A stretch of DNA of 64,000 nt from Selaginella moellendorffii (taxonomy: Eukaryota; Streptophyta; Lycopodiopsida; Selaginellales; Selaginellaceae): positions 1,260,563 through 1,324,562 of the forward strand of contig NW_003314273.1 in NCBI RefSeq assembly GCF_000143415.4, read 5' to 3'. Within the stretch, counting starts at the first letter, position 1, and every line of letters starts with the position of its first letter. The position numbers and the translations under genes are program-made. Of this stretch, positions 21,791-34,500 are shown one piece after another. The notes beneath the pieces were generated by a model. It saw nothing but the letters and a program-made list of their open reading frames with translations. It had not been told where the DNA came from and did not search any database.

Positions 21791-23410
21791 TTTTCATGAT
21801 GTGTTTTATATTATTTTACTGGCCCATTACTATGAGAATTCTGGCCAGTATACAGAAGTTCATCCAGCTCCAGATGTTGTTGACTAGTGCAATCCACACT
21901 TGACTACTCAAACTTGTGTAGTTACTCCTTGAAGTTACTGTTGTACTCATGGATAAACTCTCTAGGCTACATCTTGTAAGACTCTAGCTCTACCATCATG
22001 TAGCCTATGTCAAGATCAGCTCAAAATATTCCAAATTGAGTCTCCAAAATTGCAAAACTTCATTGCCTTACAAGTGAAAACAAGTCCAACCAACATAAAG
22101 CATTCTACCCCTACATATTGATAAAAAAGTACTATGTCTGGAGCAAAGGTTTATGACATTAAGCATCTAGAGGATCCTCTTTGTTTGATCAACAAGGTAA
22201 CACTGTATTGATTGATTGCTGTGGCAGGATGGGATGTCATTTGCAACACTTGCTATGGGTCTAAGTCCATTGGAACCATGTGCTTTGGAACTAGATTATC
22301 AAGTAGCAAAGATTTAGGTGATGAGAAGCTGATGAATGAGGTCTTCTTTGTGAGTGATCAAGGATGTGATGGAATTGTGCTTCTCCCAAAGCCTAGTTCC
22401 TCTACTAAGAACCCTAAAATCTCACCTCTAGAAACCTGATTGCATCCCTTTCTATGAAAGCTCAGGACATGCTGCTGAGCAGGAAGCTGCAACTCAAGAA
22501 AAATGATCAAATCTCTCCACCCTTTTCTTCTAAATCATCACATGTAGATTTCTAAGAAAACCCTAGACCTCAAAAAGATAATACAGGAAGAATCCCTTTC
22601 TAATTCCTCTTCTACTGCCAGCATCATGACTCTAAACAAGACCTAGTCAATAAATCACCTCTATAGTAAAGGAATAAAGAGAAATCTCCATTGTAAGCTC
22701 TTGAATTTAAAGTTTCCAAGTACAGTACTAATCAAACGCAAAGACATTTAATCCAAAATATCCCAAAAATAACTCTAAATATCCCAAAAACTTTAACAAT
22801 TAAAAAAGGGAGTACTTTTGTTCATGACCCTTTTTCTTTTGTATTTAAACCCTTATGGATCATCTCTTAAGAAATTCTCTTTAGTTGCTTATATTATCTT
22901 CTATCACTGTTCTCTCTACATCTAAAAATCAAGCATGCTAAGAGGATTCCTATCTCTGTCTAGAAAGATAAAATGTGGGGAAGTTGTGGTTGATATCAAA
23001 GGATCTCTTTACAACATTATATTCAACTATGCTCTATATGCTACACCCGAGGAATATGCTTTATATACTCATGGGATATGCTTGTGTGCAACCTAACAGC
23101 TTCAGATGCCACAGCCCTAAAATTCATAGTATTCTTACACAAACCATCCCAGAATTTACATCCAAATGCCATATATTAAAATGGCTTTTGAACACCAAGG
23201 ATCAGTTGCTGCAGCTGATCCACAGATACCCTGACAATAAGTAATATACTTGAACTTCGAACTTGACTTGAGGACGAACTCACAAAGCCGTTAAAAGTAC
23301 AGTTTGATAAGGAATGAAGGAGTGCGATCCTCTACAATTTGGCTCTGTACCAGTTTCTGCATCTTAGCTTTTAATGGAGAAATAAATGACCACTATATTT
23401 CTCACAAAAT
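21791..23410. other. AT-rich intergenic, no gene recognised
   Basis: Short open frames at 22,212-22,439 and 22,975-23,244 (plus) have no recognisable domain and no supporting splice structure. The right end must contain the 3' UTR of the minus-strand CFAP100 gene. Confidence 0.4.
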
Positions 23411-25414
23411 TTAATAAGCTCTCTCCAAAAAGCCTTCTAGTGCATTTTCTTCATCGTTCTCAGATGCTGTAGCTTTTTCCTTCCTATTCTTCACAAGGAC
23501 GGACCTGAACATTATGGGCTTCCCTGTTCGCTTGTGCACGGGAGCCTAATCAGTGAAAACGTGTTTTGGAAACTCCACAATGATGGAAGCAAGAACAATA
23601 CCTGAGAACGTTCAAGGCTTTTCAAAGCTCTACGTTCCTGCTCAAGCCTTGCCTTTTCCAATCTTGCAAATCTCACATGCAAGCGCCGTTCCTTTTCTCT
23701 AACTTTTTCTGTTTGCTCAATCAGATCATTTGGAGCACCTTCTAGCTGCAGAACATTCTCTTCCAGCCTTGACTGTAGGCAAAAATGTTGCTTAGCAGTG
23801 ACATGTGACTTACACGACTTATGTACCTCAATGTTTGTTAGCATCTGTATCACTCCTAACGATGAGTCAAGTTCAAACCCACACCTGCCATACACTTCAG
23901 TTACCTTCTCAGCAATCTCTTCAGATGTATATTCGGATTTGCGGTCAACCATAATCACTTTGATCTTGTCATGAAGACCGGCGTGCAACTCATCCTCAGC
24001 TTTCAGTGATGCGGTTAGATTCTGATGAAATTGCAGAATTTTACGTGTTCAGTATGTGAATATACGAGACCATGGATGCACCTCTAGCTGGGTACGAAGA
24101 TTTGTAATTTTTGAATCATTTGCATCACGTGTCTCACGAAGCTTGTTCCTGAGATCTTCAAGTGCCTTCTCACTGTCTTGGCAATCTTGCATTAGTGTCA
24201 GGTTTTTTACTTCCAAGTTGTTGAATGCCTCCAAAAGCTACACAAACAATGTGCAATGAGGTAAAAGAAATAGACATTGTTTACTTGGCCAGGTCTTTGG
24301 AAGTACATTCTCTCTTCCGGAGTGTCTACGTTGAAATCACTGTTGATAAGTCTGCAAATTGGATCACCTTACCAGAGGGTGCAATTGGCTTGTCTTGAAT
24401 ATCAATTAGCCATTCTTTCGGAGTGACTCCAACTAGGAAGTCTTTGTATTTCTTGCAGTCTTCCAGTTGGTCTTGATACTGCAAACCTATTAGAGCCTTT
24501 TTTATTTCTAAGACATTCACGAACTTTACTGAGATCCCTCTTCAAATGTGCAGTAGTAGCTTGCAACCTAGCAGCCTCTGCAACCTAAGGCAAAGAACAT
24601 TATATAGCATTAGTCATTTGAACATATACCTTGTCTTGCTTCAACTTCGTTTGATATTCTGCCCTTTTGAGAGCTTCTTGTACCTGGATTTTAGAACTTA
24701 TTATGGCTCAAAACATAAATCCACTTATCACCTTCTCATCATTGTTCTTTAAGAAGGTGTCGAACTCTATGCTGTCTTCTGCAAGCATGTTCTCACTTTT
24801 TCTTAGCGCCTAGGAGCAGCCTTAAATTTCAAGAAAATTTTTACACCGTTAACAATACCTCTTCCCTTTGAAAAATTTTGTCTTCCAGTTTTCGAATTTC
24901 CGTTCTTTTAGTATCCAAGCTCATCTGTGCAAGAAAAATCTCTCGTTTTTTGTATACAAACTCTGTTATATTTTCCTGGTAAGGACATTGACTGAGCATG
25001 CATATTTGAACAGTCATAGACAGCTACCTTGTTTTTGTGATAGTGCTCTACTGGAAGTACTGTTACCACTTTCAACTTTTCCATTTCTTTCGCAATATGC
25101 AAATCTATTTCCACCATGTCCTGAAACACCATTATGATAAAGAGAACAAAGCTGCTGACAATGTATACCCGTTTTAGTTCTTCTGACCATCTGGTAGCCC
25201 CGAGCTTAGATGCAAAGGTTTCCCTTTCAGATACCCGGCACTGATTGTCATTTTTCTTTTTCTGTTTGAGCTGTGATTTCTCCAGTGCCCTTGCTTCAAG
25301 TAGATAATTGTCAGTGGAAACATAAAATGGCTGAATCTCTACACTAGATGGCGAAGAAAGTTGGCTTAGGCTGTTTAAGGTTGCCGAGCCCGCTCCAGAC
25401 GTGACAATTTCCAT
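23411..25414 (-). CDS. CFAP100: CFAP100 / FAP100 (MIA1) flagellar coiled-coil protein
   Basis: A multi-exon minus-strand gene with short GT-AG introns. Exon 1 (from ATG at 25,414) has the family N-terminal block: QPFYVSTDNYLLEARALEKS and then RVSERETFASKLGA. The following exons give the DUF4200 coiled coil (IFLAQMSLDTKRTEIRKLED; RKSENMLAEDSIEFDTFLKN), then KYKDFLVGVTPKEW. Later exons carry PAQLLEAFNNLEVKNLTLMQ, VYGRCGF and QTEKVREKERRLHVRFARLE. The last exon, 23,411 to about 23,545, ends LEGFLERAY. In Chlamydomonas FAP100 and FAP73 form the MIA complex beside inner-arm dynein f (I1) and modulate beating. In a land plant it would act only in sperm flagella. No lesion was seen; exact splice sites of some middle exons are not fixed. 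CFAP73/CCDC42 is the nearest alternative, but the N-terminal block and length favour CFAP100. Confidence 0.85.
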
Positions 25415-25528
25415 GCTACAAAAATTATCACGACCATAAAACGGTGAGACTCCGACAACGTTTCAGCAGATTACCCTAGGGTTTTCTTCCTTGATTAATG
25501 TTGTTAGGGTGTCCCTTCCAGAACACCA
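25415..25528. promoter_or_regulatory. 114-bp shared upstream region of CFAP100 and dynein
   Basis: The two ATGs are 114 bases apart and point away from each other. The region holds a palindromic accctagggt (25,473-25,482) overlapping a telo-box-like TAGGGTTT (25,477-25,484), a motif common in promoters of plant growth genes. I found no convincing X-box (RFX site), the motif used for ciliary genes in animals. Confidence 0.55.
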
Positions 25529-28500
25529 ATGGCCGATGCAGACGCAGGCAACATGAAGTTGAGGCTCTATCTTGGACAACACGAAAGCCTAAGACTGAAA
25601 CGGGCTAAAACTATGGAGCCACAGTATGCTGAGCTTACCATTGTTCAGAAGGAAGTCAAAGGCATTCAATTCATGAGCAAGAAAGCGTTAACCCCCGATT
25701 TCGAGGATATGAAAAAGACAAAAATGAGCAGCCACGGGATACCTGCAGATCTTATTCCAGAACTTATTGCACGAAGAGCTCGAAGTGCAAGCAGTGGTCC
25801 TGCATCTAAAAGTCATCATTTAGACTTTTGGGAAAAACATCGGCAGGGCACCAGCAGCAGTGAAAATATTTCAATGGATTCCTGGTGTCCTGTCCGTGGT
25901 CCAACCAGTCCAATGAGCAGTAGATGTTCATCTCCTAGACGGTCCCAGAAACGTCCAATGACCGGTGGCTCAGTTTCATGGAAGAGCAAGAGAGGTAGAT
26001 TCGCTGAAGCATTTCCAGGACAAGAAACCGGGTCTTTTTATGAATGGATGCCTTTTCTCCGTATCCTTTTTAGCTTTTGATTCTCATGCTTCAAGATTCC
26101 TTCACTGTCTGTCAAAACAGAGCTCCTGAAAGGAAATCCAGACTATCCAGAGTTTGTTTACTTGCAGCCGTCAAAAAATTGCGCTTCTTCAGCATTTGAC
26201 CCCTATGAACTTCAAATTGTGAGTCATAATGAGCTTGATAGCCCTTACTATTATACAATGAGCGGTGCAGGAGTGACATTGTTTAGAGATACCGATGCAG
26301 GTGAAAATCCCTTCTTCTGCAAATGTTCACTTAAGATCTCAATTCATATGCAGAATTTTCTCAGCTGCACGAATGGGAGCAAGAGTATGCATCTTATAAA
26401 TGTGTTATGAAACTCAATGTGTTTCGACAGGTACGACTGCCAACATTGCGATCATTTGGTTAAATTATAACTGCAGTACAAATTATGGAAAAGCTTTGCA
26501 ATCTGGAGACATTTTGTAAGAAGAAAGGTCCAGGGCGTCTCAAAAAAATCGTTGAAAAAACAGCTATTCACAATCAACATTGTTTTGCAAAAGGTCCTTT
26601 TGAGAGTTCGTGAGGTAATATTCAGCGATCAGATTAAGAGTGTGACTATATTTTGCTCTTTTGTTATTGCAGATGCTGGTAGATCTTGATCCGCTGCGGT
26701 ATTATAAGCTTGACAACGAAAATCCATATACACTGCAGCAGTATGTTCAAGTGCAAGAATCGCAACGTGATGAGTTAACCAAGAAATTTCAACAGGTTAT
26801 TTTTCTCGTGTCCACATGTAAACAATGCAATGTAGCCTTCCCACAGGTTGCATGCGATATAATGACAACGCTCAAGGATGGTTGTTGTGCATCTCTTAGT
26901 CTTATCGATGAAGAAATCATGGGACGCCAACATATTGAAACTGACAGTCTGCCAGCAACAATATCAGGGGAGGGTACAAGTGGACCGGCACCTTCTAAGA
27001 AAAGAAGCTCAGGGGCTAAACTAGCAAGCGTAGCAGCAAAGTGGAAAATGGACAAAGAAAAACAGATGGAAGAGAAGGAGAATCAAGAGAGGTTCAAGTT
27101 TGCAATTGCGGCAGCAAAAAGAAATGCCAAGTTTAGGCTTTTGAACTTCTTGCGGCTTGTGGACTACATGATCAGTGACATGCTTCGAGGAATTCTATTA
27201 AAATCCACGGGCGAGCTTATGTACAGGGTGGCTCATTCTACTGTTAAGCACATGGTGCCACTTCCGAATCAAAACGAGGCATCTCCTCTAAAGAGGCGAG
27301 GATCTGCCACAGGTTTCGCAACAAAGAACCCACCCATCAGCGTAACTGTGTACGAGGTGGATCTTGTCTTGGAAGCTGACGAGATTCTTTTATTGCCTTC
27401 ATATGCAACTTTTGAGCAGAAGGCAAGACGCTTGTAAAATATATTATTAACAGCAGTGCTAATACCTTTTTTAACTGCAGCTCGGACATCATCTTCGAAG
27501 TATTGTCAGAAGAATCAAATCCCTTAAAAGGCTGATCTATATTCCCGATCTTGATGACGTTGTGGAAAAAGGTAACATGGAGATTGGGGACAACCCATCC
27601 ACGTACATGGATCTCATTGGTGAAAGCGAAGTTAACAGCGCCAGTGGCGGAATAAATACTTCCATTAACCTTGCATACCAGGTCACAAATGCATATCTAG
27701 CATTCAGTACAAAACCTGAAAGCTTCTTTGCAGGATGCGGAACAACGAAACCTGGAATATTCCATGTTTGTGGAGCTTTATGTGCACAATAAGAGCTTTA
27801 GTATTGGAAAAATGGAGCACGAGGTGGGTAGGGTTTGCAAATGTTTTCTAGAGTGCCAATTGGTATATTTATCAGCTGAAAGAGAAGAAACGAGACATAG
27901 AAGTTTTTCGTTCCGACATGGACTTGTTCTTACAACAAATTCAGGACATCAATGCACTTCCATCCTACAATGACGTGGTGGGTGCTAGTTCTGCATTGGT
28001 TGTAACCAGTGCATTTCAGATATGTTTCAGGGTATCCTACGTGTCAGTAACGTTAAACTAAAAAGTCAGCTTCTTCCTTCCCCTCAAAGAGCACTTCAAG
28101 CAGTGTTTACTTTGCTTCCTCAACTGGGATTTCGACTATATCAGGTATTACCAACAAGCTTCATGAAAATTCTATCGTGTCATTTGGTTTGCAGGACTTT
28201 ATTGGGGAGATACACAACGCCACAAAGAAGCTTCTTGTCAAACCCCTGAAGGTTGACGATTTTGTAGAAATTGCTAGTTTTCTTCAGGTACTCTGTTTTG
28301 TAAAGACATTATTACCACTATAACAGCTGTGCTTCTCGGCCAGACTATGCAAGAGAGAGTTGATTTCAATGAAGAAAGATTTTCAGTTATCAAGGGCTAC
28401 TATCAGCTCATGGACGAATATAAGGTCCCGGTTCCCGAGCTAGAATATGCATCATATCAAATGATGGCAGCTGATTTTAATGCCTGCAAAGATGCCATGG

Positions 28501-31500
28501 TTTCTGCTGAAGAAGGAAAGGTTGACAACGTGAAGATTTTCAGCGCTGAACTTCTGAAACAGCTAGACCAACTTAAGATAGACGTTGCAGCTATTAAACA
28601 AGAAGCCCAAGATGACATGATTCTGAACGACAGTACGCATGGATTTGACTGGTTCTTCTGACCATTTGTAATCCTATGATATGCAGGCTCTGAAATGGAG
28701 GCGGTTTTGGCATACGTACGAAAGTTGTCAAGGGATATTGGAGCCAAGAAAGCTCACTTTCAAAAGATCAATAATTATCAGAAAATTTTTCAGGTGGAAG
28801 AGACACGATGGGATGAGCTTCACGATGTTGTTGACGAAGTTGAAATGAAACATGCTTTATGGGCAGGTCTTGAGGATTTGGGAATCAAATCACAACAGTG
28901 GTCGTCGATTCATTTTGAGAGACTCGACGTTGAAGAGCTCGAGGAGATTATAACAAAGTAGCCTTTCTGTTGTCTTCAAATTAAATTTTTTATAAGTTTT
29001 GATGAAATTCAGGTACTCTAAATTATCGGTCAAGCTCGAAAGAGGACTCCTGCCTAACAAAGTGGTTGGTCGCCTGAGGAGTATAGTGGACGAGTTTCGG
29101 CTGACACTGCCTGTGATACAAAATCTCAGGAACAAAGCACTGAAGGATAGGCATTATAAGAAAATTGAAAACGAGCTTGGTCAAAAGGTACATCTAAACG
29201 ATTCTTATGGAACTGATAATTCACGAACAAACAGCTTGTTAGGGACGCAACTTTTACGCTGGGAAAGCTTCTGGACTTGAAAGTTATGGAGCATAAAGGG
29301 GCTATTGGTAATATATCCAATGAAGCCACGCAAGAAGCAGCATTAGAAGAGCTGCTTCAAAAAGTGCAACAAAAGGTAGTTTTTGACTCCTTTATAGCGG
29401 ACATTGATGCTAACGAAAGCATTTCCAGTGGACAAGCATCGAGTTCGTTGTGAAACCGTACAAAGAAATGAAGGATGTCTACGTTCTTGGAGGAGTTGAT
29501 GAGGTTATTGTTGCACTCGAGGATTCAATGGTCACCATGAACACCGTTACATCCTCTAGGTATACATTGTCTTTGATTTTAGAAATAACTTATCCATAGA
29601 TCCACCTCAGATACGTTGCAGGAATACGGACCGAAGTGGAAAAACTTGAAAATCAGCTTAAACATTTTGGAAAAGTTCTTGATGAATGGATGGATTGTCA
29701 AAAGCAGTGGATGTATTTAGAGAGCATATTTAGTGCTCCAGATATTCAAAGGCAGCTTCCGAATGAGAGCAAGGCATTCATTGCTGTTGATAAGCAGTTT
29801 AAAGAAATTATGAAACGAACTCACGATAGGTATCAGTGGTTCTCTGTTAATGGTCACATTAATGTTTGTACTTTGTGGCAGACCAACTGCTCTTCAAGCA
29901 GGTTCAACACCCATTATTTTAGAAACATTTCAAAAGAGTAATGAAACACTTGAAAAAATACAAAAAAATTTGGAGGACTATCTTGAAACTAAACGCATGG
30001 CATTTCCACGATTTTATTTCTTGTCAAACGATGAATTACTGGAAATACTTGCACAAACACGAAACGTCCAAGCCGTTCAACCACACATGTCGAAGTGCTT
30101 TGGTAGTATCTCTTTGTCGAAGTAGAATAGCTTGACATGAGTTCTTTGCAGACGGCATTAGACGCCTTGATTTTGGTGAAGATCCAAAAAGTATCGATAT
30201 ATACGCAATGATTTCGAGTGAAGGCGAAAGAATATTACTTGGAAGGAACCTTAAAGCCCGTGGAAACGTGGAAAATTGGCTAACATCAGTGGAGCAAAAC
30301 ATGGTTACCAGTCTCCGCAGGTTTGCTTCACCTTTTGCCAACACGGAAATGTGCCTCTTTGGTTGACTTGAGACTGTTTCTTATAGAATGGCAAAGCTTG
30401 CACACATGGATTATGCTAAAAAGGAAAGGAAAGTATGGGTACTAAAGCATCCAGCGCAGCTAGTGATTATGATAAGTTCAATTTACTGGTGCCATGGTGT
30501 AGAGTCATGTTTGAATGCAGAGGACGTGGAAGGCACACTCGGCAAATTTAAGGATAAGTGTATTAAACAGTTGGAGGATTTGTCCGAGCTTGTAAGGGGC
30601 GAGCTTTTACCACTTGAAAGAAGGATATTAACAGCTCTTATTACAATAGATGTGCATGCTCGGGATATTGTTGACGACATGGTCATGTAAGATTGTCTAA
30701 TGATTAGCTTTCAAAACATTCGATTATTGATGCAGAAACAAAATCTTCAAGTTCACAGACTTTGGGTGGCAAATGCAACTACGCTACTATTGGGATGACA
30801 TTTTGGACGATTGCATTGTGCGCCAGACGAATGCTAGATTTATTTACGCCTACGAGTATCTGGGGGCCCAACCGAGGCTTGTCATCACTCCGTTGACCGA
30901 CCGCTGCTACATGACATTGACCGGTGCATTGCACTTAAAGCTTGGTGGGGCTCCAGCAGGACCAGCCGGCACTGGTAAAACAGAAACAACAAAAGATCTC
31001 GGAAAAGCTCTTGGCATTCAGTGTGTAGTTTTTAATTGCGGTGACAACTTGGATTACAAGGTGAAACCTCCTTTCACTCATTTTTTCTTAACTTCTGGTT
31101 ATTTTCCCTTTAGTTCATGGGCAAGTTTTTTGCTGGTCTTGCACAATGTGGAGCATGGGCCTGCTTTGACGAGTTCAATCGGATCGACATTGAAGTGCTG
31201 TCTGTGGTGGCACAACAGCTATTGACAATACAGAACGCTCTTAAGGCAGGTGTTACCCGTTTCAACTTTGAAGGACGTGAAATAAAGCTTTTGCCCACTT
31301 GCGGTGTATTTATCACTATGAATCCGGGATATGCCGGCAGGACAGAGCTGCCGGACAACTTGAAAGTGTTATTCAGACCCGTTTCAATGATGATTCCGGA
31401 CTATGCACTAGTTGCGGAGGTAATGCTCTTTTCTGAAGGATTTGCAAACGCCAAGATACTGTCTAGAAAAATGGTGAAGCTCTACAAGCTCTCTAGCGAA

Positions 31501-34500
31501 CAGCTTAGCCAGCAAGACCATTATGATTTTGGAATGAGGGCCGTCAAGTCAGTGCTTGTGATGGCAGGGTCTCTGAAAAGAGCAAATCCCACTCTGGACG
31601 AGGACGTCGTTCTAATTCGTGCATTTAAGGACAGTAACCTTCCCAAGTTTCTAGCTCAGGACGTTCATCTTTTTCTTGCTATTATTAGCGACCTTTTCCC
31701 TGGAGTGGTCATCCCAGAACAAGATTTTGGCGATCTCCAGGCCTCTATTGAGAAGTGTCTAGTAGAAGCTGGACTTCAACCAGTACCAGCTTATGTTATT
31801 AAGGTCATTCAGCTGTATGAGACAATGAATGTGAGATTTGGGGTGATGGCTGTCGGTCCCACAGGTGGAGGCAAAACTTCGTGCTACAAAACACTACAGT
31901 TAGCTATGACCAAGCTCCGGATTGCGAAGCATACGAACCAATCATTTCAAATCACTCACTCTTACGTTCTCAATCCCAAGTGTATAAAGATGGGTGAGCT
32001 CTATGGAGAGTACAACCTTATGACAAACGAGTGGACTGATGGTCTTGCCAGTACAATAATGAGAATGTGCGTGGCTGATACAACGATGGAGAGAAAGTGG
32101 GTTGTTTTTGATGGGCCAGTTGATGCCATATGGATAGAAAACATGAACACCGTACTTGACGACAACTGTATTTTGTGTCTGCCCAACGGAGAACGTATTA
32201 AATTAAATCCGACCACAATGAGAATGTTGTTTGAAGTACAGGACCTGGCTGTGGCATCTCCTGCAACTGTGAGTAGATGTGGGATGGTTTATGTCCCTCC
32301 TGAAGAGCTTGGATGGCGTCCATATGTCATGTCGTGGATGCAGAGATTGCCCAAAGCTTGGAACGTCACACCTGAAGACATTCCAGAGCCTGTTACCGAG
32401 CTTATATGGAAAAATTTCGATACGTATGTTGACATGGGACTCAAATTTCTACGAGTAGAGTGCATGGAAAACATTTCTTCCGTTGATATTAATATTGTTA
32501 CGAGCTGTTGCTGCTTCTTTCAGGCCCTGGTTCATCCAGCGAGGCAACTTAACTTAAAGGCAAACATGGAGTTAGTTGGGCCAGCAATCAACAAAATATT
32601 TGCCTTTTCGTTCGTGTGGGCGATTGGAGGCAACATAAACCATCTTTGTGTTGATAAGTTTGACGTTTTTTATCGAGCCGAGATGGAAGTCCTTGCATCT
32701 TTCCCCGGCGGAGGAAGTGTTTTTGAATACTTTGTCAGCATGAAGGAACAAAATTTTGCACCCTGGGACGATATTGTACCCAAGTTCAAGTTCACCCCAG
32801 GAGCTCCTTTTTTTACGCTCATGGTGCCTACTCAAGACAGCACGAGGATGGGCTTTTTGATGGAAGTAAATTTGGAGGTAGATCGAGCAGTGTTGTTTCA
32901 GGGCGTCTCTGGAGCAGGAAAGAGTGCTATTATTTACGACCTTTTGAATAGGTTACGTGAAAACAAAAACTATGTGTCGATAGTTCTTAACTTCAGTGCT
33001 CAGACAACGAGTATTGCTACCCAGGCAGGCACATTTTCTTTCTTTTCATTAGTTATGACTGTCCTCAACCTTGGTTTTTCCTGTAGGAAGCTATTGAAAG
33101 TAAACTAGAAAAAAAGCGGAAAACGCGATATGGAGCACCAGTCGGGAAAAAAATTGTTTGCTTTGTTGATGATGTTAACATGCCAGCAAAGGAACGCTAT
33201 GGAGCTCAACCTCCCATTGAGCTTCTCCGGCAGTTCCTTGACTTTAAAGGATTTTATGACCGGCTGCAGTTATTTTGGAAGGACATTGAGGATATGACTT
33301 TAGTCTCTGCATGTGCACCCCCAGGGGGTGGAAGGAACGAAGTGAGTCATAAAAAGTCCTTTATGTTATTTTCCATCTGAGCCCTCCCTTGCAGGTTACG
33401 CCTAGATACTTCAGGCACTTTACAATGTTATGTGTTCAACCTCCCTCGGAGACTGCTTTACGCACCATCTTTGGTGCCATTTTAGGTGGATTCTTGCAGC
33501 TCTTCTCTGCAGAATGCAAGCAATATCAGAAGCCGATAGTAGAGTGCACAATCGAAGTTTATGTCCGAATGAGCCAAGAACTTCTTCCAACACCCGCGAA
33601 GTCCCACTACACTTTCAACCTTCGCGACGTGTCAAAGGTTTTTCAGGTGCAGTCCTGGGGAAATACTGCCTTGGATATAACAAGCGTCTGACTTTGCAGG
33701 GCATCCTGATGGTTAAGCCTGGCGATTGTAACACAAAAAAAGCTCTTCGTGGCCTGTGGGTGCATGAGTGCATGCGAGTGTTTCACGATCGGCTTATCAA
33801 TGCAGAGGACAGAAGCTATTTTACACAGATGCTCCATGATCTCATGAAGAGAAGCCTTGAAGAAAATGCGACGCACAAAGAAGTTTTTGAGGATAAGACT
33901 TTGATGTATGGAGATTACTTAAGGCCAGGGGTTGCACCTGAGGATCGTAGATATGAGCTGGTAAGCACTATAAAATTGACAGTAAGATAACAAATATCTA
34001 TCATAGGTTCAAGATCCACCAAAACTTGGACTCCTTTTCAAGGATTATCTGGAGGACTACAATATGACCACAACGAACATCATGAGGCTAGTATTTTTTA
34101 AGGATGCCATTGAGCATGTCTCCCGCATTGCTAGGATACTAAGGCAACCTCGAGGAAACGCTATGCTTGTGGGTGTTGGAGGTTCCGGGAAGCAGAGCCT
34201 TACGCGGTTTGCAGCATTTCTTGCGGAATTTAAGTGCTTTCAGATTGAACTTAAAAAGGGATACAACATGAATGATTTTAGGGAGGATCTCAAGAAGCTC
34301 TATAAGCTTACAGGTAAGAGTAAGTCCTTCAGGAGTGATAATTCAGCCTCATCCTTCAGGTGTCGAAGGCAACTCAGCCGTATTCTTGTTCACCGACACA
34401 CAAATAGTTAATGAGGGGTTTGTCGAGGATATAAACAATCTGCTTAATTCTGGAGAGGTTCCTGGATTATATGCTTCGGACGAAAAGGACCGGATATCGG

